From CAYNLK01 sp964398055 (GTDB taxonomy: Bacteria; Chloroflexota; Anaerolineae; 4572-78; J111): a stretch of DNA of 64,000 bases. Numbering within the stretch: the stretch's first letter is position 1; every line of letters begins with the position of its first letter. Below the pieces are notes generated by a model. It was not told the origin of the DNA, ran no database searches, and worked only from the letters and a program-made list of their open reading frames with translations. A program made the position numbers and the translations under genes. This document shows, in pieces, positions 13,599-23,174 of the stretch. The stretch covers positions 1 through 64,000 of the forward strand of contig CAYNLK010000003.1 of the NCBI GenBank assembly GCA_964398055.1. Direction: 5' to 3'.

Positions 13599-16490
13599 TT
13601 ACTCTACCTCATTCCCATCCTTATCGACCATCACCACTTTGCCAAGCGTCTCTAACTGGGGCCTGACGACGGCGGCGTTACCGACGACCACGATAATGGG
13701 TTGCTTCGAGTCAATATACCTGGCCGCGGCCCGTTGCGCCGCCGCCGCGCTGACCCGCTCTAAATTTTGGAGATAGCTGTCCAACTCCTCGACAGGCACG
13801 CCGGTCAGACGACGAGTTGCCAGTTGGTTGGCAAAATCGGCCGGATCTTCGATGCGCAGGGCAAAGTTGCCGATCAGCCGTCCTTTGGCATCGTCCAACT
13901 CTTGCTCAGACAGCGGCTCGGTGCGGATGCGCTCCAATTCAGCCAGAATTTCCCGGATGGCGTCGGCGGCGCGATTTTGATCCACGTTGCTGATAACCCG
14001 AAAGGTGCTGGTATCGTTGGGGCGACCGAAGCGGCTGTAGATACCGTAGGTGTACCCCTTGTCTTCCCGCAAGTTATTAAAAAGTCGAGAGGAAGCGCCG
14101 CCGCCCAGGGCCGTATTGACCACTTCCAGGGCGTACCGGTCCGGGTTGCGGGCATCGATGCCCTGGTTGCCAATTTGAATGGTCGCCTGTTCGGAGTCAG
14201 GCCGGTCGACCAGGTAGATCACGCCGGTATCCCCCAACTCAGCTTCAGGGTAAGCGAGGAAATCAGGCACTTCACCCCGCGGCCAATCAGCCAAGACTCG
14301 CTCAATTTCGGACCGGACTTCGGCCACGGTCAGATCACCAACCACCACCAGCAGGGCGTTATTGGGCTTGAAAAAGGTGTGGTAAAACTCAACCACCTCG
14401 TCACGGCTCAAGTTGGCGACCGTTTCGCGGCTGGTGTAATACCCATACGGATGATCGCCATAGGCAATCCGGCCAAACTGACGATTGGCCAACGTATCAG
14501 GCTCCACTTCGGCCTGCTCCAAAAAGGTCAACGTCTGCGCTTTGACCGTCTCAAACTCCTGCGCCGGGAAAGTGGGGTGGCGAGCCAGATCGGCCAGCAG
14601 GTCAAAAACCAGGCCGGCGTCGGTGCTGAGGCCGGTTACCGCCAGGCTAACCCACTCCAGAGCCGCGTTGGCGCTTACCGAGCCGCCGGCCGCCTCAATG
14701 GTTTCGGCAATCTCGGCCGCAGTCCGGCTCTCGGTGCCTTTGGTCAACAGGTCGGCCATCAAGTCGGCCACACCCTGCCGGTCGGCCGGCGCGGCCGGGT
14801 TAGAACCGCCGACAAAGAGCTGCACCCGCAGCCTGGGCGTTTCGGGCTGGGCCACAAAAATTACCTCCAGCCCATTATCCAGGGTGAAGGGTTCAAAAGG
14901 GGGGAGATGAGTTTCGGTGACCGGTAAGGAGGCCGGCGCCTCAGTCCGGCTGACCACCCCCGCGGGCAGGTCGGCCAAGGCCACGGCCAGGGGCGGCGGC
15001 TGGGAGCCGGCCACGTCGCTCTTGGCCTGGGGGTTCACTTCCACCGGTTCGACCAGCAAGCCCGGATAGTCAGCCAACTTTTCCTCACCCTCCGGCAAGG
15101 TGATGAGGATATTCAACGGCCTGTCTCGCAAATAAGTCTGGGCCACCCGCTGGATATCGGCCAGCGTGACCGCCTCGTACCGCTCTAGCTCGGCGGCGAT
15201 GGCGTTGGGGTCGTCAAACGTGAGTACGGCATCCTGCAAGAATTCAGCCGTTTTGAGGGCCGACTCCCGAAACGAGGTGATGGTGTTGACCTGAATTTGC
15301 TTTTTGACCCGGGCCAATTCGGCCTCGGTCACGCCCGCGGCGATAACCTGGTCGAACTCGGCCAGCGCCAAATCTTGCACGGTTTCAACCGGGTCGCCGG
15401 CATTGGGAAAGGCAATGGTGTAGACGATGCTGGCCCCCAGGTATTTGGCCAGGCCGGTAAAGGCAGCCGCAGCCAACCCCGGGCGGACGATGTTCTGTTC
15501 AAAGCGGCTGCTGTCGCCGCCGGATAGAATATCGATCAACAGATCGAGAGCATAGAAATCAGGAGTACCGCGCGGCGGACCGACAATCGCCGCGGCAAAA
15601 CGAGGCAACTGCACCTGCGGGTCGATCAGCGTTTCTTCATAGCCAAAATTTCGCCCGGACTCCCGGTCAGTCCGGAGCACCGGAAATTCGGCGGGCAAAT
15701 GGTATTGGGCCAGGATGGGGGTGACCGGCGGGCCGGCCGGAATATCACCAAAATAGGCCTGCACCAGGGCTTTGGTCACCTCCAGGTCGATGTCGCCGAC
15801 AATCGCCAGGACGGCGTTATTGGGCCGGTAGTAGGTGTCGTGAAAGGCTTTCACTTCGGCCAGCGTGGCTGCCTCCAAATCTTCCACACTACCGATGACC
15901 GAACGTTCATACGGCGCGTAGCCCTGCATGGGCAGGGTGAAGAGCCGCCGGTTGGAAACGCCGTAAGGGTTGTTAGCCACGCGCTGGTTGAACTCTTCGA
16001 TGACCACCTTACGCTGGGTATCAAAAGCCTCCTGGGTCACGGCCAGCGAGGCCATCCGGTCGCTCTCCAGCCACAGCACCCGCGGCAGCTCATTGGCCGG
16101 GGCAACCTCCCAGTAAACGGTCTTGTCGTTGGCAGTGTAGGCGTTGTTATCGGCCCCAATGGCTTCCAAAAGAGCGTGGTACTGGTCGTTGTCAACATTG
16201 GCCGAACCTTCAAACATCATGTGCTCAAACAGGTGGGCAAAGCCGGAACGACCGGCCGGGTCATCGGCCCCGCCGACGCGATACCAGATATTGACCGCCA
16301 CCACCGGGGCAGAGTGATCCTGGGCCAGGATGACTCGCAAGCCGTTGGGCAGGGTATAGTCGACCACGTCAAGGGCGTAATCTTGAAAATTAAGGGGCTT
16401 GCCGTCCGGCTCCTGGGCCAGGGCCGGGTCGGCCAGAGTCAGGCTGACCAGAGTCAGCAGTACCAGCAGCAGGATCGTTTTTCTGAGCAT
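13599..16490 (-). CDS. Exported M16 (insulinase/pitrilysin) zinc peptidase, two-domain
   Basis: 963 residues with a signal peptide (about 1-25) and two successive M16 units, each an N-terminal and a C-terminal M16 domain. The first carries the inverted zinc motif HLFEH (His86, Glu89, His90) and the downstream Glu of 'VVIEEFNQ'. The second unit (from about 530, 'FTLDNGLEVIFVAQPE') lacks HxxEH and is the inactive partner, with the R/Y-type motif 'GASSRLFNNLREDKGYTYGIYSR' near its end. Such proteins degrade peptides in a closed chamber. AAGGAGAG precedes the ATG. It is divergent from the sensor kinase at 16611. Confidence 0.93.
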   Translation of the reverse strand: MLRKTILLLVLLTLVSLTLADPALAQEPDGKPLNFQDYALDVVDYTLPNGLRVILAQDHSAPVVAVNIWYRVGGADDPAGRSGFAHLFEHMMFEGSANVDNDQYHALLEAIGADNNAYTANDKTVYWEVAPANELPRVLWLESDRMASLAVTQEAFDTQRKVVIEEFNQRVANNPYGVSNRRLFTLPMQGYAPYERSVIGSVEDLEAATLAEVKAFHDTYYRPNNAVLAIVGDIDLEVTKALVQAYFGDIPAGPPVTPILAQYHLPAEFPVLRTDRESGRNFGYEETLIDPQVQLPRFAAAIVGPPRGTPDFYALDLLIDILSGGDSSRFEQNIVRPGLAAAAFTGLAKYLGASIVYTIAFPNAGDPVETVQDLALAEFDQVIAAGVTEAELARVKKQIQVNTITSFRESALKTAEFLQDAVLTFDDPNAIAAELERYEAVTLADIQRVAQTYLRDRPLNILITLPEGEEKLADYPGLLVEPVEVNPQAKSDVAGSQPPPLAVALADLPAGVVSRTEAPASLPVTETHLPPFEPFTLDNGLEVIFVAQPETPRLRVQLFVGGSNPAAPADRQGVADLMADLLTKGTESRTAAEIAETIEAAGGSVSANAALEWVSLAVTGLSTDAGLVFDLLADLARHPTFPAQEFETVKAQTLTFLEQAEVEPDTLANRQFGRIAYGDHPYGYYTSRETVANLSRDEVVEFYHTFFKPNNALLVVVGDLTVAEVRSEIERVLADWPRGEVPDFLAYPEAELGDTGVIYLVDRPDSEQATIQIGNQGIDARNPDRYALEVVNTALGGGASSRLFNNLREDKGYTYGIYSRFGRPNDTSTFRVISNVDQNRAADAIREILAELERIRTEPLSEQELDDAKGRLIGNFALRIEDPADFANQLATRRLTGVPVEELDSYLQNLERVSAAAAQRAAARYIDSKQPIIVVVGNAAVVRPQLETLGKVVMVDKDGNEVE

Positions 16491-16591
16491 AAATCTCTCC
16501 TTTTCAAGAATGATATTTAAGAAAGATTAAGTGATTATGAATTGAGTGTATTTCAACCAAATAGTCGGCTAGTAACAATTCAGTTGGGTAT

Positions 16592-16599
16592 GGTATAAT
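16592..16599 (+). promoter_or_regulatory. Extended -10 promoter of the sensor kinase gene
   Basis: TGGTATAAT with a perfect -10 (16594-16599); no good -35 is seen. The expected start site (about 16606) is only some five bases before the ATG at 16611, so the transcript would be almost leaderless. A GGAG that could serve as SD (16601-16604) would then lie outside the mRNA. Confidence 0.5.
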
Positions 16600-16610
16600 G
16601 GAGCTAATCT

Positions 16611-18356
16611 ATGGCTGAAATCACAGGAGCCTGGGTGGACAAGTTAGCCGCAATTCTCGATATCATCTCGTTGACCACGGCCAACCTGAACTGGGACGAG
16701 GTCCTGGCTGAGCTGCCGCGGCATATCGGCCGGCTGGTGGAGGTAGATAGCTGCATGCTGGCGGTTTGGGATCAGGAAAACAATAAAATTGTGGTGGCAG
16801 CCGACTACATCTCGCCGGAGGCTGAAACGCCCTTTGCCGGGGTCAACCATGTCGGCGCGGCTTATCCGCTGGCTCACTTTCCGGCCACCGCGCAGGTGTT
16901 AGCGCAGCAAAGCCCGCTCATCGTTTACTTTGATGATCCGGCCGCCGATCGAGCCGAAAAAGAGCTGCTGGAAACCTTTCGGTGGGACGGCGCCCTACTC
17001 CTGCCAATCTTATTCCAGGGACGCACCCTCGGCTTGCTGCGGCTGGCCACTGCCAACAAGCACCGCGCCCCCTTCACAACTGAACAGGTCGCTCTGGGCC
17101 AGACTCTGGCCGGTCAGGTTGGCCTGGTCCTTGAGAACATCCGCCTGCACCAAGAGGGCGCCGAAGGCCATTTGCACGCCGAGGCGCTCCAGGTGATTGG
17201 CCGGGCGCTTGCCTCAGAGCTGGATTATCAGCGGATTGTGCGGGACGTGGCCGACTTTGCTTACCGCCTGGTCGGCGCCCAATTCGTCTATGTGGCCGTG
17301 CCCGAGGGGGAGGCGCTACGGCCGGTGGCCGCGGCCGGCCGGATCGAGGCCGAAACCACGGCCATGCACCCAACTGAGATTCCGGCCACTCTGTTGAGCC
17401 ACAGTTTTGTTGGCCGCGCCGTGGCCGAGGAACGGCCCATCGTTGTGGCTGATATCGCCGCCGACCCGGCCATGGCGCCCTGGCAGGCCGAAACCGAGGC
17501 GCAAGGCTGGCAAACCGCGGTCGCCGCGCCCCTGCTCTCTCACAGCCGCTTGGTGGGTGTGCTGGTGGCTTACGGCCAGCAATCGAATTCCTTTCGCCCC
17601 GGCGATATCGCCACGCTGATGTCGCTGGCCAGCCAGGCCGCGGTGGCAATTCACAATGCCCAGCTCTTTACCGAGTTGGAAACGCAACGGGAGGCGCTGC
17701 GACAGGTGTCGCTGCGCTTGGTCAATGCCCAGGAAGCCGAGCGGCGGCTCATCTCGCGAGAGCTGCACGATGAGCTTGGCCAGGCCCTGACTGCCCTGAA
17801 GATCAACCTGGACCTGGCCCGGCGAGCCTTAGCCAAAGATGCGCCGGCCAAACTTCGCCAGAGTATTCACGAAGCCGGCTCGTTGGCCATCCAAACCCTG
17901 GAAACAGCCCGCAACATGTCGCTGGCCCTGCATCCGGCCATACTCGACGATTTGGGTTTACTGGCTGCCCTGCGCTGGGAGATCGACCGGTACGAGCAGC
18001 GAACTGGCCAGGTCATCCAGTTTGAAGCAGAGCTGGCCGGGGTTGAGCTCCAATCCGAAGTAGAGATCACCATTTTCCGCATTATTACTGAGGCCCTGAC
18101 CAATGCCGCCCGCCACGCCCGGGCCAGCGACATCCGGATATCGTTGAAGTTAGAAAATCAGCAAATTATGCTCAGTGTCGCCGATAACGGCGTTGGTTTT
18201 GAGGTCGAAAGCTGGTTCAACTCGCCGGGGGAACGAAAAAGTTTGGGCTTGATCAGTATGCGCGAGCGGGCCGAGTTATTGGGCGGCAATCTCGACATCA
18301 TTTCCAGTTCCGGCCAGGGCACCAGGGTGCAGGGCAGATTACCCCTGGCCACCTGA
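16611..18356 (+). CDS. NarL-type sensor histidine kinase with two GAF domains
   Basis: 581 residues, no membrane span: GAF domains at about 20-180 and 195-345, then a HisKA_3 dimerisation helix with the phospho-accepting His in 'SRELHDELGQALTALK', and a HATPase domain with 'EALTNAARHA', 'DNGVGF' and 'GLISMRERAELLGG'. A soluble sensor of an unknown ligand or of redox state. It is followed after 24 bases by its response regulator. The promoter is very close to the ATG. Confidence 0.94.
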   Translation: MAEITGAWVDKLAAILDIISLTTANLNWDEVLAELPRHIGRLVEVDSCMLAVWDQENNKIVVAADYISPEAETPFAGVNHVGAAYPLAHFPATAQVLAQQSPLIVYFDDPAADRAEKELLETFRWDGALLLPILFQGRTLGLLRLATANKHRAPFTTEQVALGQTLAGQVGLVLENIRLHQEGAEGHLHAEALQVIGRALASELDYQRIVRDVADFAYRLVGAQFVYVAVPEGEALRPVAAAGRIEAETTAMHPTEIPATLLSHSFVGRAVAEERPIVVADIAADPAMAPWQAETEAQGWQTAVAAPLLSHSRLVGVLVAYGQQSNSFRPGDIATLMSLASQAAVAIHNAQLFTELETQREALRQVSLRLVNAQEAERRLISRELHDELGQALTALKINLDLARRALAKDAPAKLRQSIHEAGSLAIQTLETARNMSLALHPAILDDLGLLAALRWEIDRYEQRTGQVIQFEAELAGVELQSEVEITIFRIITEALTNAARHARASDIRISLKLENQQIMLSVADNGVGFEVESWFNSPGERKSLGLISMRERAELLGGNLDIISSSGQGTRVQGRLPLAT

Positions 18357-18380
18357 ACCGGCCAGAAAGGAGTGAGGCTA

Positions 18381-19040
18381 ATGCCAAAAGCCAGAGTTCT
18401 ATTGGTTGATGATCACGTGGTGGTGCGGCAGGGCCTCAAGGCGCTCTTTGCCGACGAAGCGGATATCGAAGTGATCGGCGAGGCCAGCAACGGCCGGGAG
18501 GCGCTGGAGTTTCTGGCCCAATTGGAACCGGACGTGGTTTTGATGGATATCTCGATGCCCGGCCTCAACGGCATCGAGGCGACCCGCCAGATTCAGCAGC
18601 GCCATCCGGGGGTCAAGGTGGTTGTGTTGTCGATGCACGCCAACGAGGAATACGTCTTTCAGGTGCTGCAGGCCGGCGCGTCCGGCTACGTGCTGAAGCA
18701 GTCGGATTCTATGGAAGTGTTGAGCGCCATCCGGGCCGCTGTTGCCGGGGGATCGTTCTTAAGCCCGCCGATCTCACGCACGGTGATCGAGGATTACCTG
18801 CACCGTGCCCAGGCCCGCGGCCGCGGCAGCGACACCGAACTGCTGACCGCCCGGGAGCGCGAGGTGTTACAATTGCTGGCCGAAGGTAAATCGAACCGGG
18901 ACATTGCCGATGAGTTGAGCATCAGCATCAAAACGGTTGAAACGCACCGCGCCAATATGATGACCAAATTGGGGCTGAGCAGCAAAACCGAGTTGGTAAA
19001 ATATGCGCTGCGCAAAGGTTGGGCCATGTTGGACGAGTGA
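18381..19040 (+). CDS. NarL/FixJ-family response regulator
   Basis: Receiver domain (1-120: 'VDDHVVVRQGL', acceptor Asp in 'VVLMDISMPGLNG', Lys in 'YVLKQSDS') and a LuxR-type helix-turn-helix (about 150-215: 'LTAREREVLQLLAEGKSNRDIADELSISIKTVETHRANMMTKLG'). It is the cognate partner of the preceding kinase. The ATG at 18381 is preferred: GAAAGGAG lies eight bases upstream, whereas the in-frame GTG at 18372 sits inside that ribosome site. Confidence 0.95.
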   Translation: MPKARVLLVDDHVVVRQGLKALFADEADIEVIGEASNGREALEFLAQLEPDVVLMDISMPGLNGIEATRQIQQRHPGVKVVVLSMHANEEYVFQVLQAGASGYVLKQSDSMEVLSAIRAAVAGGSFLSPPISRTVIEDYLHRAQARGRGSDTELLTAREREVLQLLAEGKSNRDIADELSISIKTVETHRANMMTKLGLSSKTELVKYALRKGWAMLDE

Positions 19041-19081
19041 GCCAGCTGTGGGACTGAAATAGCTCTAATCCCCACCACCCT

Positions 19082-19108
19082 GTAGGGGCGACCGGCGGTC
19101 GCCCCTAC
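19082..19108. repeat. GC-rich perfect palindrome, REP-like
   Basis: GTAGGGGCGACC (19082-19093) and its exact reverse complement (19097-19108) around a GGC loop, followed by TTTCATTTT on the plus strand. It can end the kinase-regulator transcript. The sequence resembles palindromes seen scattered in many intergenic regions of this type of genome. Confidence 0.7.
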
Positions 19109-19233
19109 TTTCATTTTAAACGCCAGAATCGTTTGAAAAAATCAGGGTTTTTCCCGATCAGCCTCAGGATTCTCCTGATACAAAATTTTACCCACTTCCG
19201 CTAAACTAAGAACAACTAGCACAGGAGCAGGAT

Positions 19234-19644
19234 ATGTCCCTTCGTCAACGAGTACTGGTAGCAGATGGCAGCAAATATTTTGACCACTCGATCTGGCGGA
19301 TGCTGATCCCGGAATCGGAATTTGATATTGTGGGGATGGCCGGCAACACCGACGAAGCTATCCAAATGGCCGGCGACTTGGCCCCGGATATCATTCTGGC
19401 CGACCTGTCCCATTCTGAAATGCGAGGGCTGCAAACGATTGAACTTTTGCATCGCACCCATCCCGCTATCCCGATCATCAGCCTTAGCCCGATCTCATCC
19501 CAGGAATATAGCCAGGCGGCGCTCAAAGCGGGCGCTGCGGTCTGTGTCACCAAGTCGGATATGGTAGATATGTTACTGCAGACACTCCAGGGTTTGACCA
19601 ATGGCCGCTCCAGGGCGTCTGTCAATTATGCCGGTAGTTTTTAA
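19234..19644 (+). CDS. Divergent stand-alone receiver-domain protein
   Basis: 136 residues with the receiver fold: 'VLVADGSKYFDHSIWRML', 'DIILADLSHSEMRG' (acceptor Asp), 'PIISLSPISS', 'AAVCVTKSDMVDML' (Lys). The first-strand acidic pair, normally DD, is D-G ('VADGS'), and the residue after the acceptor region is changed. Phosphorylation may therefore be weak or absent. It is shorter than a full response regulator and has no DNA-binding domain. It sits between the kinase pair and a small membrane protein. Confidence 0.8.
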   Translation: MSLRQRVLVADGSKYFDHSIWRMLIPESEFDIVGMAGNTDEAIQMAGDLAPDIILADLSHSEMRGLQTIELLHRTHPAIPIISLSPISSQEYSQAALKAGAAVCVTKSDMVDMLLQTLQGLTNGRSRASVNYAGSF

Positions 19645-19667
19645 CTTAGTATGGGGAAGGTGAAATT

Positions 19668-20054
19668 ATGAATTCTCAAAGAACTATTTCAACCATAACG
19701 AATGTCTCGAATGAAAGAATGAAGGCTGTCTGGCTACAACGGCTGATCGGTTATGCCCTCTGCGCCGGGATGGGGCTGGTCAGCGGCGCCGCCGGTGTGG
19801 CCGTGACCATCGGGCTGATCGTTATCGTCCAGTCGTTTTTGCTCGCTGCGGTAGTTTTTTCGCCCGGCACCGTTCTCATTGCCATCGCCGCCAGCCTGAT
19901 CGGCCTGGGCGCGGCCTGGCTGATCAGTTGGGTCGCCCGCCGAGTTTTACCTGAGTTGTTTGCCCAACTCGAAGAACGGGCGCTACAAGTTATTTTTGTC
20001 TTTAGCGTGCTGACCAGCCTACTGCAGACCATTCTCTTCACCACGGTATTGTAG
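19668..20054 (+). CDS. Small membrane protein, function unknown
   Basis: 128 residues with three to four hydrophobic segments (about 25-48, 50-66, 68-86 and 108-126) and a short polar N-terminus. No family is recognised. GGGGAAGG precedes the ATG at 19668. It lies 23 bases after the divergent receiver gene and may be co-transcribed with it and with the TadE-cadherin gene downstream. Confidence 0.65.
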   Translation: MNSQRTISTITNVSNERMKAVWLQRLIGYALCAGMGLVSGAAGVAVTIGLIVIVQSFLLAAVVFSPGTVLIAIAASLIGLGAAWLISWVARRVLPELFAQLEERALQVIFVFSVLTSLLQTILFTTVL

Positions 20055-20067
20055 GTGCCCCCACCCC

Positions 20068-20091
20068 TACCCCTTCAAACGGGAAGGGGTA
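20068..20091. repeat. GC-rich palindrome before the TadE-cadherin gene
   Basis: TACCCCTTC (20068-20076) pairs with GAAGGGGTA (20083-20091). It lies between the small membrane protein stop and the ribosome site (AAAGGAG at 20097-20103) of the next gene. Confidence 0.55.
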
Positions 20092-20112
20092 TCGCCAAAG
20101 GAGATATAATCG

Positions 20113-23070
20113 ATGTTAGACCAGCTTAAACAGAAATTGAACCCGAAAAAGTGGCTGCTGCTGAAACGTCAAAAAGGACAGAGCCTGGTGGAGATGGCGA
20201 TTGCAACGCCGCTCCTGTTGATCATGATGCTCGGCGTCTTTGAAGTCGGCTGGGCGCTGCGAGGCTACATCGTCCTGTCGAACGTCAACCGGGAGGCGGT
20301 TCGCTTTGCGGTCAAGAACGGTGTGCTCGATTATTCAGTTAAAAACCCGGCCACGGTTGGCTACCACACCGTCCTGTCCCACACTACGGCCAGTTTGGCC
20401 CGGCAACTCCCCCTGGAATTCAGGGACAGCCCCAACGCCACCATCATCATGTCTCACATTGTGGCCGATACCGGTATTCCATGCGCCAAGTATCAAGGTA
20501 GTACGCTAAAAATTCCCTACGAGTTTGACGCCGCCAACTGCAACTGCGCCGAAACTAACCCGACCGCCTCCCAATGGTTTACTCGAGATGACCTGGTGCT
20601 GCACCCCGGCCTACCCGGCTATGCGTATTATGCCCAAACTTATGGCCTGCCTCGCACCAGCCGGCTGGGCAACGGCGATTACGCCACCCTGGCCCAACAG
20701 GTGGCCCTGGCCAACAACCAGTTCAATTGCAATGTGTTGAAAACCGGCGGCGGCGGCGAAATGTCGATCAACAATATGTTCATTGCCGAAGCCTTTTACG
20801 ACCAACCCCAAATCTTCGGTGTGCCCTTTATCTCCAACCGCCTGACCGATCCCATTCCCTTCTACGCCCACACGGCTATGCGCATCGTCTCCTCCCGTGA
20901 GGCCGATACCACCAACACGATTGGCCCAACCTGTGAGGTTTATCCCATTACGTTCCACGACGGTATCTTTGCTGATCCGGGTAACCCCCAGCCCGGCCAA
21001 ATCATCGACGCCTATCAAGGCTCCGGCACCGGCCAGTTTGGCTGGCTTACCTGGAATCCGGCCTCCAGCTACAACAACGCCGGCTACGCCTACGAAGAAC
21101 TGATCAACCCGCGGCTGTCGATCCACGACTTTACCGATGCCAATGATCCTAACGACCATTCCTTGAGTATCGGCGATGATGTCTCCAGCGGCCCGGGGGT
21201 GATGAACTCCAGCGATGTGGATGACGCCCTGGAGGCGCTGGTCGGGCGAACGATCCGGGTGCCGATTTACAATGCCGGCGGCGGCACCGGGGAAAACACC
21301 TACTACACCATTAGCCACTTCGCCTTGATTACCATCAATCAGGTTTGTTTACCCCGCAACAGTTGCCCCGGCGTGTCCGGCAACGATAAACGGATCGTTG
21401 CCACCTTTGTGGGCTATGATGACGAAGCTTGCAGCGAGAGCAGCGGTGTGGGCAGCGGCAACTCCGCTCCGGTCGCCGACCCCGATAACAGGACCGTTGC
21501 CCGGAACAGTTCTATCGACATCGACGTTCTGAGCAACGACAACGACCCCGACGGCCATGCCCTGACCATCACCTCCGTGACTGAAGTCAGCAATCCTTTC
21601 AAGGGGACGGTCTCCATCATCAACGGCGGCACCGCCATTCGCTACGCCTCGACCAACCAGACCGGCGTTGTCGAATTCGACTACACCATCAACGACGGTC
21701 ACGGCGGCACGGCGACGGCCAGAGTAACTGTTAATGTAACGGCGGCCGGCAACCAGCCGCCGGTCGCTCAGAATGACAGCGGCTACACCACCGGCCCGAC
21801 CGTACCCTTGACCGTACCGGCCGGCAGCGGGGTGCTGGCTAACGACACCGACCCCGGCGGCGATTCGCTCACGGCCATCCTGGTCTCAGGTCCAACCAGC
21901 GGCTCACTCAACCTCAACTCCGACGGCTCCTTCACCTACACGCCGAGTGGGGTGGCCGGAACCGTTACCTTTACCTACAAAGCCAACGACGGCGCGGCCG
22001 ACTCGAATGTGGCCACCGTGACCATCGTTGTGAGCAACACCTTGCCCAATGCGGTCAACGACAGCTACACCACCAACGAGGACATCCCCCTCACGGTCAA
22101 TGCGCCCGGCGTGTTGAGCAACGACACCGACGCCGACGGCGACAGCCTGACCGCCATCAAACTCTCGAACCCAGCAAACGGAACGGTGACCTTTAACGCC
22201 AACGGCTCCTTCACCTATACTCCCAACGCCAACTGGTACGGCAGCGACAGTTTCACCTACAAAGTGAATGACGGCACAGCCGACTCGGCCAACAGCGCCA
22301 CGGTTACCATCATTGTCAACGGGGTCAATGACCCGCCGGTCGCGGTCAACGATAGCTACAGCACCGCCTACAATACCACTCTGACGGTCAATGCCGCCAG
22401 TGGGGTGCTGGCCAACGATACCGATATCGACACGATTGTGTTGACTGCGGTGCTGGTAGCCGGTCCGGCCAACGGTTCACTCAACCTCAACAGCAACGGC
22501 TCATTCACTTACACGCCAACCACCGGTTATTATGGCAGCGACAGTTTCACCTACAAAGCCAACGATAGCCTGGCCGACTCGAATGTAGCCACCGTGAACA
22601 TCACCGTGATCGCGCCGCAACTGGTCACCATTGCCGAACACAGTTTCCCCGCCAACAACTGGACCAGTGGCAGCGGCTGGCTTGCCGCCTGGACTACAAG
22701 CGGTTCCGCCGACGTATCCACCACATATTACAGCTCACCCCGGGCGATGCGGCTTCGCACTACCGGCACGGCCACCCGCGCCGTGGATATGACCGGCGTT
22801 ACCGGGGCGCAACTGGTTTACATGTGGCGGGCCAGGTCGTTGGAGAGCGGCGAAAGTGCGGAGGTGCAAATATCCGATAACGGCGGATCATCGTGGCAGA
22901 CCGTCCAGACGATCAGCAGCAGCCAAGCTGATAATACCTGGTATCAAAACACGGTGAACCTGAGCGGTTACAGTATGGTCAATAATTTCCAGGTACGGTT
23001 CAAAATCAACGGCAGTGCTACCGACGACTACTTCTACATCGACGACATCACCATCACCGGCTACCGCTAA
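20113..23070 (+). CDS. TadE-like pseudopilin fused to cadherin-like Ig repeats
   Basis: 985 residues. The N-terminus is a TadE-type segment: basic, then 'GQSLVEMAIATPLLLIMMLGVFEVGW' with Glu five residues after the Gly, the class III leader pattern. A region of about 400 residues with paired cysteines follows. Then come four tandem cadherin-like/VCBS-type repeats (about 450-835) marked by 'NDTDxDGDSLT' calcium-type loops and 'SFTYTPNANWYGSDSFTYKVNDG'. The last 150 residues form a beta-sandwich ending 'DDYFYIDDITITGYR'. It is likely surface displayed and adhesive. No other tad genes are visible nearby. AAAGGAG sets the start. Confidence 0.85.
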   Translation: MLDQLKQKLNPKKWLLLKRQKGQSLVEMAIATPLLLIMMLGVFEVGWALRGYIVLSNVNREAVRFAVKNGVLDYSVKNPATVGYHTVLSHTTASLARQLPLEFRDSPNATIIMSHIVADTGIPCAKYQGSTLKIPYEFDAANCNCAETNPTASQWFTRDDLVLHPGLPGYAYYAQTYGLPRTSRLGNGDYATLAQQVALANNQFNCNVLKTGGGGEMSINNMFIAEAFYDQPQIFGVPFISNRLTDPIPFYAHTAMRIVSSREADTTNTIGPTCEVYPITFHDGIFADPGNPQPGQIIDAYQGSGTGQFGWLTWNPASSYNNAGYAYEELINPRLSIHDFTDANDPNDHSLSIGDDVSSGPGVMNSSDVDDALEALVGRTIRVPIYNAGGGTGENTYYTISHFALITINQVCLPRNSCPGVSGNDKRIVATFVGYDDEACSESSGVGSGNSAPVADPDNRTVARNSSIDIDVLSNDNDPDGHALTITSVTEVSNPFKGTVSIINGGTAIRYASTNQTGVVEFDYTINDGHGGTATARVTVNVTAAGNQPPVAQNDSGYTTGPTVPLTVPAGSGVLANDTDPGGDSLTAILVSGPTSGSLNLNSDGSFTYTPSGVAGTVTFTYKANDGAADSNVATVTIVVSNTLPNAVNDSYTTNEDIPLTVNAPGVLSNDTDADGDSLTAIKLSNPANGTVTFNANGSFTYTPNANWYGSDSFTYKVNDGTADSANSATVTIIVNGVNDPPVAVNDSYSTAYNTTLTVNAASGVLANDTDIDTIVLTAVLVAGPANGSLNLNSNGSFTYTPTTGYYGSDSFTYKANDSLADSNVATVNITVIAPQLVTIAEHSFPANNWTSGSGWLAAWTTSGSADVSTTYYSSPRAMRLRTTGTATRAVDMTGVTGAQLVYMWRARSLESGESAEVQISDNGGSSWQTVQTISSSQADNTWYQNTVNLSGYSMVNNFQVRFKINGSATDDYFYIDDITITGYR

Positions 23071-23114
23071 ACCCTAACCGCACCCACAAGCTTCACCCCG
23101 ACCTCGATTAGCAA

Positions 23115-23146
23115 ACAGGGCTGCATCTCAAAAGGTGCAGCCCTGT
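23115..23146. terminator. Bidirectional terminator between convergent genes
   Basis: Perfect 11-bp stem ACAGGGCTGCA (23115-23125)/TGCAGCCCTGT (23136-23146), followed by AATTTTGT on the plus strand. Confidence 0.75.
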
Positions 23147-23174
23147 AATTTTGTCTTATTTTGTGTCTCTCGTC

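Noticed and set aside
13767..14927. 386-residue open frame on the plus strand inside the M16 peptidase gene
   Set aside because: It is antisense to a well-supported gene, has no family pattern, and arises from the GC-rich codon bias of the peptidase.
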